The notes: generated by a model from the letters alone, not told the origin. Counted from the first letter of the stretch, positions 26,929 through 36,004 are shown. The stretch is 64,000 nt of DNA from Bacillus sp. USDA818B3_A (GCF_009928415.1 NZ_JAABNN010000020.1:32144-96143), one strand, 5' to 3'. Numbers and translations: made by a program.

Positions 26929-27263
26929 TTTGTAACCACCCAACAATATTTCTTCATTATTATCATTATTTCTAAAGTGAAAGGGATTAGTCTAAAAAGA
27001 TTTAAATAGTAAGATTTTCGAAGCATGATGGTACTTTAACGGCTTTAGAATCAGGAGACTATATGATTGAATATACTTTGCTTATTCGGAATCAAAGGAA
27101 TGTAGTGATTGTTCTATTGAAACCTCCTTCACGCTGCTAATAAATTGAAAAAAGCCGTATATTGCTTGAAAAATTCAAGATACGGCTTTTTCCTATAAAT
27201 ATCGTTAAGGTATACTTATTTTTATCAATAGGGCTTACAAAACTCAGCTCATTACATGATGAT
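26929..27263. other. Spacer upstream of the membrane cassette
   Basis: No complete gene is seen. A plus-strand stretch near 27020-27140 reads GTLTALESGDYMIEYTLLIR and stops soon after, without a start or ribosome site, so it could be another remnant. The PTS-operon terminator lies at 27149-27191. Confidence 0.35.
27149..27191 (-). terminator. Bidirectional terminator ending the PTS/SIS operon
   Basis: AAAAAGCCGTAT / ATACGGCTTTTT encloses a second stem CTTGAA / TTCAAG. The T-run on the minus strand closes the operon. Confidence 0.85.
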
Positions 27264-28352
27264 TTAATAAGTATAACTCCCCATTTTTCTATGGAAACCA
27301 GGATCTGAAGAGATATTACAATCAATCCCTAAATCTATAGAAAGCTTTCTAGCAAGGACTTGAAATGGTACAACATATTCTAAAGAAGCAAAATACTGAT
27401 GATTTTTAAAATCAAAGATTAAATTATGAGGATCCTTTTCAAGACCTTTATCAGAGGTAATAACAAAGTTTTTATTGCCTCTTTCCTTTTCAAAATAGTT
27501 TCTCATATTTATCATTCTATTGTGGTACTGACCTTCTGAACCAATATAGAACATGAAGGTATCTTGATCAATAGAATGATAAACACCATGCATGAATTCC
27601 TCTAATTCATATCCCGTTACACTATATCTAACCGCTTCCAGTACTTTTAATGTTCCTTCCATTAAAGCAGACTTGCACTGCTCATAGCCCACAAAGATCA
27701 TTCTTCTAGATTTAATGAATTCCTCTTTATTATTGTTATACCAATCAACACTTTTTTCAGCAATAGCCGGGATATTATCGGTTGTATCAAGCAAATCGGA
27801 TACATTGCTCTCATACTCTAAAGCAGTGATTTTCTTTGATTTTAAGCCAATGTTTAGAGCCAATAATACCAATGTAGCTACAGTTCCAATGTATCCTTTT
27901 GTTTTTGGCGCTGCATATTCAGGTCCTACTGAAATTTCTAAGAAACGTTCGGCATGATCAATAATTGGTGTATCTTGCTCAGCAGATGCAGCAATGGTTG
28001 CATACCCTTTTTCCTTAGCTTTATCCAAAGCTAGGATGGTAGATGTAGATCTTCCTGCATGAGAAATCCCAATGACCAACGTATTTGAATCTGGTAAAAA
28101 TTCTTGGTCTTTAAAATCCATCGGATATTGAGCAATGACTGGTATGCCTAAAACTTTCTCCATCAAACTACTGGATGCTAAACCAGCATGATAACTAGTT
28201 CCTGATCCTACTAAATATATCCTATCTATATTACTTGAGAAAATGTATTCAGTTGCTTCTTTAAGAATCTCATCTTTATTATCTACAATTTTTCTTACTG
28301 CATCTTTTGATTCTACAATATAATCGTACATATCCCATGTTTGTTTATTCAT
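27264..28352 (-). CDS. SIS-domain sugar isomerase/deglycase-like protein (FrlB/GlmS-type), second copy of the operon
   Basis: 362 residues with two SIS domains. The first has YLVGSGTSYHAGLASSSLME near 45 and VIGISHAGRSTSTILALDKA near 93. The second has TGYELEEFMHGVYHSIDQDT near 245, where the ELEEFxHG element corresponds to the active-site Glu/His region in the FrlB/GlmS-isomerase family. The tail is NISSDPGFHRKMGSYTY. These enzymes split or isomerise sugar-phosphate amines, such as fructoselysine-6-P or glucoselysine-6-P. It is the last gene of the mannose-PTS operon. Substrate not determinable; the C-terminal end is duplicated at 25256-25337. Confidence 0.82.
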   Translation of the reverse strand: MNKQTWDMYDYIVESKDAVRKIVDNKDEILKEATEYIFSSNIDRIYLVGSGTSYHAGLASSSLMEKVLGIPVIAQYPMDFKDQEFLPDSNTLVIGISHAGRSTSTILALDKAKEKGYATIAASAEQDTPIIDHAERFLEISVGPEYAAPKTKGYIGTVATLVLLALNIGLKSKKITALEYESNVSDLLDTTDNIPAIAEKSVDWYNNNKEEFIKSRRMIFVGYEQCKSALMEGTLKVLEAVRYSVTGYELEEFMHGVYHSIDQDTFMFYIGSEGQYHNRMINMRNYFEKERGNKNFVITSDKGLEKDPHNLIFDFKNHQYFASLEYVVPFQVLARKLSIDLGIDCNISSDPGFHRKMGSYTY

Positions 28353-28402
28353 TTTATTATCCTCCTCTTAGTTCAAATCCATGTTGTCCTGTCAATCGAT
28401 AT

Positions 28403-29053
28403 TCAGGTTCCTATTAATCTATCCAATTGTTTAATTTGTCCTTGTGATATAGAAAAACTCTTTGCTTTTTGGAGTAATAGTTTCGACTGATCCACATCTC
28501 CAAGAAATTCATAAAGCTTTGCAAGTCTAAAGTAAAGTATGACCATTTCGGGTAGTAGCTTTGTTTTTTCAATCTTTTTCTCCAAAACACTTATATAGTT
28601 CCTGTCATGATCAATATATATCGTTTTTAATTCATTCAATTCACGGTATAATTCTTGATTCGATTCTTGATCTATATGACCAATTAAGAAATTGTATATT
28701 TCTAATCCATCATTTCTGTGCCCGAAGTCTAAATAATAAGCATATACGGACAGTAGGATACTAACCAAGTCTTTGATTTTGACATTCGATTTCCTTAATT
28801 GCTCTGTTATCTCTTTTATTTGATCGTATTGGTTGGTGTCTAGATAATATTTTATTTTTAATACCATGATCGTTTTTGACGAAAAATATAGTTTAATAGG
28901 TACAGAAGACAACAATTCCATATATTCATCTTCTTTTTTATAAAGTTTATATTCCATCAATAACGACAAATATTTTTTGGTTATAACCTTCTTATATATA
29001 AAACTAGCGATAATACAGAAAAAAAATAATGAAGGTACTAAATAATTAGTCAT
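28403..29053 (-). CDS. Membrane-anchored, TPR-like helical protein of unknown function
   Basis: 216 residues: one N-terminal membrane segment (NYLVPSLFFFCIIASFIY) followed by about 190 cytosolic residues of paired helices. The C-terminal LYFRLAKLYEFLGDVDQSKL looks like a TPR unit. It overlaps the NanE-like gene by 8 bases and is therefore translationally coupled to the PTS operon. I do not know another PTS operon with such a gene. A scaffold or regulatory role at the membrane next to the transporter is possible, but is inference. Confidence 0.65.
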   Translation of the reverse strand: MTNYLVPSLFFFCIIASFIYKKVITKKYLSLLMEYKLYKKEDEYMELLSSVPIKLYFSSKTIMVLKIKYYLDTNQYDQIKEITEQLRKSNVKIKDLVSILLSVYAYYLDFGHRNDGLEIYNFLIGHIDQESNQELYRELNELKTIYIDHDRNYISVLEKKIEKTKLLPEMVILYFRLAKLYEFLGDVDQSKLLLQKAKSFSISQGQIKQLDRLIGT

Positions 29054-29768
29054 GGTATCGCTTCAGCATTCTAGCAAATCGCTTTGCTGTAATATGAGGA
29101 CGAGTGATAGCATTCCCAACGACAACTGCATAAGCCCCCATGTATAAACATTGTACGGCGATTTCAGGAGTTGAAACCTTACCTTCCATAATCACCTTTG
29201 TTTCTGTTCCTTTTACTGCATCCACAACATCTCGCAACATAATAAAGTCAGGTTCGTCCTTTATCGTTACTTGATCGAAGTAACCAGCCTTTGTATATCC
29301 TTGTAATGTAGGAGCTACAAAATCAGCTCCATACTCGGCAGCGATCATTGCATCTTCAGGCGTTGAAATATCTGCAAATATTAAAGCTTCAGGAATTTCT
29401 TGTTTTATCTCCCTTATGGTTTCATAGGAGTACTTTCCATCCTCTCTCTTATGTTTAGTTGCCTGAACAGCAATAATCTCTGCACCAGCCTTCCAAACTT
29501 CCCTGGCAGCATTTAGATCAGGTGTTAAATATACATCCTTAATATTCCTGTCTATTTTCCAAAGACCGATGATGGGTAAATCGACTGTTTCTTTCATTCT
29601 TTTTATGTCGTCCGGTGAATTCGCTCTTATACCGACAGCTCCAGCCCATTCTGCACATTCGGCCATTTTCACCGTCATTCCATCCATATAGTGAGGTTCA
29701 CCCGGAATAGCCTGGCAAGAAACAATTAAACCGTCTTTAAGTCCGTCAATAATATCTTCTCTTCTCAT
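29046..29768 (-). CDS. NanE-like N-acylmannosamine-6-phosphate 2-epimerase family protein
   Basis: 240 residues with the TIM-barrel NanE signatures: LIVSCQAIPGEPHYMDG near 14, GAVGIRANSPDDIKRMKETV, LPIIGLWKIDR with the Lys at the catalytic position, FADISTPEDAMIAAEYGADF, KVIMEGKVSTPEIAVQCLYM with the conserved Glu, and AVVVGNAITRP. NanE converts N-acetylmannosamine-6-P to N-acetylglucosamine-6-P. The sequence is divergent and no nanA, nanK or nagA is nearby, so the substrate here may be another 2-amino-sugar phosphate or adduct. GGGGAGG lies before the ATG. Confidence 0.82.
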   Translation of the reverse strand: MRREDIIDGLKDGLIVSCQAIPGEPHYMDGMTVKMAECAEWAGAVGIRANSPDDIKRMKETVDLPIIGLWKIDRNIKDVYLTPDLNAAREVWKAGAEIIAVQATKHKREDGKYSYETIREIKQEIPEALIFADISTPEDAMIAAEYGADFVAPTLQGYTKAGYFDQVTIKDEPDFIMLRDVVDAVKGTETKVIMEGKVSTPEIAVQCLYMGAYAVVVGNAITRPHITAKRFARMLKRYHD

Positions 29769-29780
29769 CCTTACCTCCCC

Positions 29781-30605
29781 TTACTTTAAAACGCCTAAAA
29801 CAACACCAATAATACCGAGTATAATCAGCCCAAACATGATCCAGGTTCCACTGACTCTCTTTTGTAGAAGACTATAGCAGCCAAACGTCACTAGTAAAGG
29901 CAATAATTTAGGCATGATCGAATCTAAGGTTTCTTGAACATTAATCTTAGCGTGATTAATGCTTATTGCAGTAGGTAATTTGATTACTACCATTGAAGCA
30001 ATCAATGCCCCAATCACAACCAGGCCAAGAACTTTGGCTGCTTCTGTTAGTTTTTGTAACGTCCCATTTGCACTAATCTTAGCTAAAAATTCGCTTCCAC
30101 CTTTGTAACCTATTCTAAATCCAAACCACCTTACCAATTCACTGGGGATTACATTCATCAAAAAGTATAATAACGGTCCTAAAATGCTACCTTTAAGTGC
30201 CAATGGCGCACCGATTCCAACACCAATTACTCGAAACGTACCCCAGAAAAATGAGTCACCAATCCCGGCTAGCGGCCCCATTAGTGCAGCTTTTACTGAA
30301 TTTATGGAAGATACCTCGAACTCTTCTTCTTCGGCATTTGCATACTGTTCCTCCATAGCACAACTGATTCCGAGAATAAATGGTGAAGTAGATGTCGCAC
30401 AGTTGAAAAACTCTAAGTGTCGTTGGTAACCTTCTTTAAGCTTTTCTTCATTATCACCATACAATTTATTAATAACAGGTGTCATTGCCCAGCCATATCC
30501 AGTCGACATCTGTCTCTCATAATTAAAACAACCGAGAAGTTGGTAATGTCTTAAGTAAACACTCATTAAGTCTTTTTTTGATAACTTCTTTGAGTTATTT
30601 TCCAT
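29781..30605 (-). CDS. PTS mannose/fructose/sorbose family IID component
   Basis: 274 residues. DLMSVYLRHYQLLGCFNYER and the following Gly/Trp-rich MSTGYGWAMTPVINKLYG are the EIID start; ALMGPLAGIGDSFFWGTFRV near 110 is the family motif. The C-terminus is membrane-spanning. With IIC it forms the substrate channel and binding unit. Its start overlaps the IIC stop by one base. Confidence 0.93.
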   Translation of the reverse strand: MENNSKKLSKKDLMSVYLRHYQLLGCFNYERQMSTGYGWAMTPVINKLYGDNEEKLKEGYQRHLEFFNCATSTSPFILGISCAMEEQYANAEEEEFEVSSINSVKAALMGPLAGIGDSFFWGTFRVIGVGIGAPLALKGSILGPLLYFLMNVIPSELVRWFGFRIGYKGGSEFLAKISANGTLQKLTEAAKVLGLVVIGALIASMVVIKLPTAISINHAKINVQETLDSIMPKLLPLLVTFGCYSLLQKRVSGTWIMFGLIILGIIGVVLGVLK

Positions 30606-31345
30606 TAGAATAATTCCCCTTCCATTGGCTTAAATTGATAATAAAGATAGGCACAGATTGCACCAAATACGGCAGCTCCAATCGTTGAAATATTGAAGAA
30701 AGCTACCAGAGCAAATCCGAGGAACAGAAATGCAGCGTATTTTTTATCAAAACTTAACTGCATCAACATCGCAACCCCGAGAGCTGGAAGCAGATTCCCC
30801 GATTGTGCTAAACCAGCTTGAATAACTTGAGGAATATGATCCACTATCCCTTTAATCACATCTCCACCGACCATAAAACCAATGAACACCATTAAAAACT
30901 TAGACAAGAAGTAAATGAGTGAACCTGACCAATTTCCAATTGCGATTCCTTTCCAGTTGCCTTTTGCAATCTGATTATCTGCATAATGGGCAAAGGTAGT
31001 ATTCAATATTCCAACCCCGATTGCTACAAATTGAGCGAGTAAAGCGATCGGAATAGCTAATGCTAAAGTGGTCTGATAATCAGCGCCCGTTTGAATCGCT
31101 AATGCGGTAGCTAAAGCAGAGCCAACCACCACATCGGGAGGAGTTGATGTCCCGATACCAACAAGTCCCATCCAAACTAGTTCGAGTCCACCACCAATGA
31201 TTAAACCAGTTTGAAAGTCCCCCATCACCAAACCAACCAACGGACCAATGATAATAGGTCGATCTAACATGTGTTGACCGCCTATTCTGCTTTCCATATA
31301 AACGACTGCAGCAATTAAGGCAATCAAAATCCCTTGAATAATCAT
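30605..31345 (-). CDS. PTS mannose/fructose/sorbose family IIC component
   Basis: 246 residues with about seven membrane segments. LDRPIIIGPLVGLVMGDFQT and LIIGGGLELVWMGLVGIG near residues 27-65 are hallmark EIIC motifs; STPPDVVVGSALATALAIQT follows. It forms the membrane channel with IID. It sits 18 bases after the IIB gene. Confidence 0.93.
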   Translation of the reverse strand: MIIQGILIALIAAVVYMESRIGGQHMLDRPIIIGPLVGLVMGDFQTGLIIGGGLELVWMGLVGIGTSTPPDVVVGSALATALAIQTGADYQTTLALAIPIALLAQFVAIGVGILNTTFAHYADNQIAKGNWKGIAIGNWSGSLIYFLSKFLMVFIGFMVGGDVIKGIVDHIPQVIQAGLAQSGNLLPALGVAMLMQLSFDKKYAAFLFLGFALVAFFNISTIGAAVFGAICAYLYYQFKPMEGELF

Positions 31346-31363
31346 TTTTTCGCCCCCACTTAG

Positions 31364-31858
31364 CTAATTAGTATGAAATGCTTTAAGGATTCCCTCATAA
31401 TTCATTCTTTCTAAAGATGGTGTAACTTGAGCAAAAACTTCAATACCTTTTTCATGCAGCTTTCTAGCATACTCAAAATCTTCTATAGTCATTTTGATTT
31501 GAGGTAATGTTGAAAACAATTTATCTTTCTTTTTTAATCCTGCTGTCCCAATATTAACTGTTTTAATACTATCAACCTGTTCACTGACTTTATAGGCATC
31601 TTCTATACTTTCAGTAACAACAAAAAATTTTTTACCTTTGTATTTCTCACTATTCAGTAGACTTACGGATTCTTCGATATTTTTAATAATCAAACTTACC
31701 CCAGCCGGTTTCGCCAATTTCATCGTCATACTCATAAAGGCATCTTTTGAAGCAGCATTATTAGCAACTAAAATACAGTCCGGTTTCAGCGCACTAGTCC
31801 AGGAAACCGCTACCATTCCATGAACCAAGCGATCATCCACTCTTACTAAACTAATCAT
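31364..31858 (-). CDS. PTS mannose/fructose/sorbose family IIB component
   Basis: 164 residues. The phosphorylation-site His is in MISLVRVDDRLVHGMVAVSW (residue 14), and LVANNAASKDAFMSMTMKLA follows, both standard for EIIB. It passes phosphate from IIA to the incoming sugar. Its start overlaps the IIA end by 8 bases. Confidence 0.93.
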   Translation of the reverse strand: MISLVRVDDRLVHGMVAVSWTSALKPDCILVANNAASKDAFMSMTMKLAKPAGVSLIIKNIEESVSLLNSEKYKGKKFFVVTESIEDAYKVSEQVDSIKTVNIGTAGLKKKDKLFSTLPQIKMTIEDFEYARKLHEKGIEVFAQVTPSLERMNYEGILKAFHTN

Positions 31859-32267
31859 TAGTAAGCTCCTTCCCTTCCATTTCTTCGATTAATTTGTTCA
31901 TGAACACTAGTTGTTCTCTTGACGATGTTACAAGCTGCTCAATCGTTTCCTCATTCATATTTTCAGTACTGAACACAAATTCCAAAAGAACCGATAGATT
32001 GATTCCACTAATCACTTTATAGCCAAAGGTAGTCATGTATTTTGAAGCAATTCTATTTACGCTGCCACCTGGAATATCTGTAAATACAATTAGAGGAGAT
32101 TCGGATAAAGCTTTCACTTTCTCGATAAAGTCCTCTTCAAAATCGTTATGTTCAACATAGGCATTCATATAGTGCACATTATCTATTTGACTATTAAAAA
32201 ACTTTACGGATTCATAAAATCCTTCCGCTAGACGACCATGAGTAGCGATTAAAAATTGATTAGACAC
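31851..32267 (-). CDS. PTS mannose-family IIA component
   Basis: The GTG at 32267 follows GGGAGGAG and gives 138 residues, the usual IIA length; a longer upstream frame lacks a ribosome site. SNQFLIATHGRLAEGFYESV carries the phosphoryl-accepting His at about residue 10. FTDIPGGSVNRIASKYM is the second family motif. It receives phosphate from HPr. Confidence 0.9.
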   Translation of the reverse strand: MSNQFLIATHGRLAEGFYESVKFFNSQIDNVHYMNAYVEHNDFEEDFIEKVKALSESPLIVFTDIPGGSVNRIASKYMTTFGYKVISGINLSVLLEFVFSTENMNEETIEQLVTSSREQLVFMNKLIEEMEGKELTND

Positions 32268-32339
32268 TATAAAACTCCTCCCAGAAGAATGAATTCCAAT
32301 TTGTATATAAATAAAGCGTTTATTTCCTGTATCAATCAA

Positions 32340-33410
32340 TTATCTTACATGGGAGAAACTTCTTGTTTTATGTGGATAGATAGACGTGTCATAACCTATT
32401 GATTCGCAATTCCTAGCTGCCATAATTTGAAATGGCAATATGAATAAAATAGGACTAAATACCTTACTTACAGGGTTAGCTAGGTATAAGTCTTTACTCC
32501 TTAGATTAATATTTTGATTTGTGATAACAAATTGATGCTCTGTTAACTGATCTAAAAAAGACCTGAACTTATCGATTGATCGGATCTCTTCTCCCTCAGA
32601 CGCAATCAAAAAAATATACTGCCTGGAGTCAAAGGCCATCTCATATCCATGAAGTAACTCTTCAAGTTCGTGGGCAGAAAGCGGTTTGTGAAATGTTTCA
32701 TACAACTTTAAATATCCTTCCATCGCTGTAACATAATTATAGCCGTAGCCTGCGATTGCACCTTTTTCCATGGTAATTAATTCATATTTGTTCATCTTGT
32801 ACCATTCTTCAATTTGTTGTATGGCAGAGGGCATTTGAATGATATCCGTTACCAACGATTCTATTATTTTTTTATACTCAAGCTCTGATAGATTACCAAT
32901 ACGCTTTCCGATTTGAATTGCCAAAAGGATGGATGTAAATACAGTAGAGGTATATCCTCTTGTTTCAATCGGAATCTTCTCTTTCCCACAATTTAAATGA
33001 ATCGATAGTTTCGCTTCATTCGTGATGAAACTGTTTAAATCTTCGGTTAATGCTACTGTATGAATACCAAATAGATTCCCCTTTTTCACAGCATTTATAG
33101 AAGATACAGACGTTCCCGACTGCGAAATGGCAATGAGCATTGTTTCTTCTTTCTTATAATTTTTACTGAGAATTTCATATCTAGAAAAAAATGTAGGTAT
33201 AGAAACGGATGTTTCAAAGTCTGTATATTGATCAAAATACATTTTCATTAATAAGGCCGCATGATAGCTTGTTCCAGATCCCGTCAAATACACTCTTTTA
33301 ATTCGATTCTTATCTATCAAGCTTAGTAACGGTAGACAAGTATCATCTTTGGAGTCTAAGATTTTTTTTAGCCGATTGGGCTGATCGTAGATATAATCAA
33401 TCATTTTCAT
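32340..33410 (-). CDS. SIS-domain sugar isomerase/deglycase-like protein, first gene of the PTS operon
   Basis: 356 residues with two SIS domains: VYLTGSGTSYHAALLMKMYF near 42, LIAISQSGTSVSSINAVKKG near 92 and LSAHELEELLHGYEMAFDSR near 245. It shares the ELEExxHG element with the second SIS protein (27264-28352), but overall identity is modest, so the two are old paralogues with possibly different substrates, as GfrE and GfrF are in the Salmonella glucoselysine system. GGAG precedes the ATG. The promoter and operators lie directly upstream. Confidence 0.82.
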   Translation of the reverse strand: MKMIDYIYDQPNRLKKILDSKDDTCLPLLSLIDKNRIKRVYLTGSGTSYHAALLMKMYFDQYTDFETSVSIPTFFSRYEILSKNYKKEETMLIAISQSGTSVSSINAVKKGNLFGIHTVALTEDLNSFITNEAKLSIHLNCGKEKIPIETRGYTSTVFTSILLAIQIGKRIGNLSELEYKKIIESLVTDIIQMPSAIQQIEEWYKMNKYELITMEKGAIAGYGYNYVTAMEGYLKLYETFHKPLSAHELEELLHGYEMAFDSRQYIFLIASEGEEIRSIDKFRSFLDQLTEHQFVITNQNINLRSKDLYLANPVSKVFSPILFILPFQIMAARNCESIGYDTSIYPHKTRSFSHVR

Positions 33411-33570
33411 TACTTAATCACTCCTATTAAACTTAACAAAGTCATTTCCATTAAACTTTACTAAAGATGCACACCTCCTTACGCTTAATTTCTCTTCTAA
33501 AAACAAAATATTCAGAAAATAAATACCATATCTTCCTTTACTGGAACTGCATTTGTTATAATACTATGTA

Positions 33571-33592
33571 TATACAAATATGAATATGTATA
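33571..33592. promoter_or_regulatory. GntR operator candidate 1
   Basis: TATACA-N10-TGTATA inverted repeat (TATACAAATATGAATATGTATA) within a block repeated 123 bases further on. Confidence 0.55.
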
Positions 33593-33693
33593 TGTTTTTA
33601 AATTTCTCTTCCAAATCGTTCATTCGATACCTTATCTAAAGAACGATATCTGATAGTACTCCTTTTGTATATGCATTGGTATTAAATTATGTA

Positions 33694-33715
33694 TATACAA
33701 ATATAAATATGTATA
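33694..33715. promoter_or_regulatory. GntR operator candidate 2
   Basis: TATACAAATATAAATATGTATA, differing from site 1 at one base. The surrounding bases are also repeated. Confidence 0.55.
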
Positions 33716-33864
33716 TAGTTTTATTTCCTTTCAATACATTAAAGTTTCATAATACTATCAATACAGAATAAGCTATTATAACATTATGAAGAATTTTCCA
33801 AGTAGTGATGAGACAATTTTATTTGTCCATAATCTATTATCAAATTGAAAGGGGACCTAAATAC

Positions 33865-34578
33865 ATGAAAAATACCCCAAAATATACAATAGTTGAAGAT
33901 TATTTAATTAATAAGATTAATACTGGGGAACTAAAAGTTGGTGATCAGATTGAAACGGAAGAACAGCTAGCTGAACTCTTTGGTTACAGTAGAATGACAA
34001 TCAATAAAGCTCTAAATAAGCTAGTAGAAAAAAAACAAATCACGCGAATTTCTGGAAAAGGCAGCTTCGTATCATCCTCCCATGTGACAAAGTCACTGGA
34101 AAATCACTCTAGTTTTACAGAAGATATGAGGAGTATTGGATTTTATCCAGGATCAAAGCTCCTTTCTTATGAACTAATTAAATCTAACGAAATACCTGTG
34201 ATATCAAAAAAAATAAATTTAAAAGAAAATTCTTTTATTCATCATTTTGTTAGATTAAGAATGGGTAATGGTACACCAATAGCTATAAGCTATAACTATG
34301 TATCTACAGAAGTCCTACCTGCAATTAATGTAGAAGCTTTAAATCACTCCTTTTATGATTACTTGAAATCTTTAAGCTATACAGTTCTTGGCAGTGAATT
34401 AGAGATGGAGGCAGTTTTGCCTACCCCTGAACAAAAAAAACTATTGCAAATCGACCAAGGTGCACTTCTGAAATCAAAAGCAATTACTACGGTTTCATTC
34501 GATGGTAAGGAATGCATTCTTGGATATTTTGAGACCTTTTATAATGGTGATCTCTATACATATAAATTTAATAGGTAA
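33865..34578 (+). CDS. GntR family regulator with UTRA ligand domain
   Basis: The ATG at 33865 follows AAAGGGG and gives 237 residues. The winged helix includes IETEEQLAELFGYSRMTINK and ALNKLVEKKQITRISGKGSF; the UTRA domain includes SFIHHFVRLRMGNGTPIAIS and EVLPAINVEALNHSFYDYL. HutC-subfamily regulators bind sugar phosphates or related compounds and act near their own gene. It is divergent from the PTS/SIS operon and probably represses it. Confidence 0.9.
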   Translation: MKNTPKYTIVEDYLINKINTGELKVGDQIETEEQLAELFGYSRMTINKALNKLVEKKQITRISGKGSFVSSSHVTKSLENHSSFTEDMRSIGFYPGSKLLSYELIKSNEIPVISKKINLKENSFIHHFVRLRMGNGTPIAISYNYVSTEVLPAINVEALNHSFYDYLKSLSYTVLGSELEMEAVLPTPEQKKLLQIDQGALLKSKAITTVSFDGKECILGYFETFYNGDLYTYKFNR

Positions 34579-34638
34579 TTTGATTGCAAGTATTAGATAT
34601 CTCAAATAAGAGGTCACTCCAAAAGTTCAAAGATAAAT

Positions 34639-34680
34639 GAAAAAGGGTGAACACCTTCAACTGGTGTTTCACCCTTTTTC
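34639..34680 (+). terminator. Strong terminator after the GntR gene
   Basis: GAAAAAGGGTGAACACC pairs with GGTGTTTCACCCTTTTTC, giving an A-run/T-run hairpin that can work both ways. Confidence 0.88.
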
Positions 34681-34753
34681 ATTTCGACTAAATTGTTGGG
34701 AAGTATCGCCTGATGTGTATTATCATTGCTTTTTAAGTTACACACTCTTCTTT

Positions 34754-36004
34754 TTATTTAAAAATTATAGGAAAAGTAAATGTTACGAAAGCTGCCCAAA
34801 GTCCGTAGACCGGCAAATACTTAGTAACGGCATCTTGGATCGTTGAAGGTCCGGATTTGTTTTGTAGAAAACGCATATAGGAGAGCATAATCCAAATTAG
34901 ATTTGCCCAGATAAGTATGTTTACTCCTAAAACAGCAACTCGGTTAGGCGTAATCCCATAAGAAGAAAGTCTGAACACGATAGCTGACAAAGCCACACTG
35001 TCAATAATAAGTGCAAGAACAATTAAGGCAAAATTTATATAATCTGAAATGTTCTTTTTCTCGTCAGATCCGCTTTCTGTAATGGAAAATATGGTAACAG
35101 CCAATACACCAAGGAGTATTCCGTTAAATGCTATCAAGAAATTGCGGTCCAAGAATGGATTTTTTCCGACCCATATAACCGTTATAAGATAGACCAACAA
35201 AGTGACCAGAACAAGAGGACTAAAAATTTTAGCTATATATGGTGTAATATTCTTTGCAAGTTTCAGATGATTTGTTGATACCAGGTATGCAGCCACAATA
35301 GCGAGAGCGGCAGCTCCAAATAAAACAATATTACTAAAATAGAAGTCTTCTATATCTAAGCCTACAAAGCTAAATAACCGCATGGTCAATGCTGCTAGCA
35401 CCATTCCGCTAACTGCCATGCTGGCATAGAGAATACAGTATTCCAGATTAAATTTAATATAGGCTAATCTTGTACTGCCTTTCGAGTATTCATTTCCTGT
35501 AAATGCCAGCCCTACCAATACCCATAAGAATATGGGAAAGTGTAAATAAGCAAGGATCATACTGTCTTTATAATTTAATGGCAGCATATTAAGATAAAAC
35601 CCAAAAATTAGGAACAACGCTGCAATGGAATAAATAACACTTTTTTTCGGAGTATTATTGTAAATAAAATAGGCAGCAATAAAGGGAATAATACCAAAGG
35701 CCAAGTTAATTGGAGCAATTGCTTCCTGTTCGACAAAATGGAAGATGATCCTGGTGCTTATCCCGGCCAGAATGGCTAAAATGCCCATGAATAAGAATCC
35801 TTTCTGAATGAAGGAAGCTTTTTCTGTATTTGCCCTCTCCTTGAAATGCAATCGTTCATACCAAACGCCAAGAACCTGAGAATCCGGATTTTGTTCCCAT
35901 GCGTGTGAGAATGACTTTTTAAAAGCTTTCGGGTCTTTTCTATATATTCTTTCCAGCTCATGAGGGTTAGCCATATTTTCAATAATCAAATTGTTCATTT
36001 CCAT
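34754..36004 (-). CDS. Polytopic membrane protein of unknown function in a DUF2975/HTH operon
   Basis: The ATG at 36004 follows GGGGAGG at 7 bases, giving 416 residues. The first 70 or so residues are cytosolic and helical (NPHELERIYRKDPKAFKKSF, then AWEQNPDSQVLGVWYERLHF); about eleven or twelve membrane segments follow. I do not recognise the family. It is the last gene of a three-gene unit with a YozG-type regulator and a DUF2975 protein. Confidence 0.7.
   Translation of the reverse strand: MEMNNLIIENMANPHELERIYRKDPKAFKKSFSHAWEQNPDSQVLGVWYERLHFKERANTEKASFIQKGFLFMGILAILAGISTRIIFHFVEQEAIAPINLAFGIIPFIAAYFIYNNTPKKSVIYSIAALFLIFGFYLNMLPLNYKDSMILAYLHFPIFLWVLVGLAFTGNEYSKGSTRLAYIKFNLEYCILYASMAVSGMVLAALTMRLFSFVGLDIEDFYFSNIVLFGAAALAIVAAYLVSTNHLKLAKNITPYIAKIFSPLVLVTLLVYLITVIWVGKNPFLDRNFLIAFNGILLGVLAVTIFSITESGSDEKKNISDYINFALIVLALIIDSVALSAIVFRLSSYGITPNRVAVLGVNILIWANLIWIMLSYMRFLQNKSGPSTIQDAVTKYLPVYGLWAAFVTFTFPIIFK

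Larger units (their letters stand above)
33411..33864. other. AT-rich divergent control region of the PTS operon and the GntR gene
   Basis: No gene. It is strongly AT-rich and contains two nearly identical blocks of about 32 bases (33565-33597 and 33688-33720) that include the operator candidates listed separately. Confidence 0.6.
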
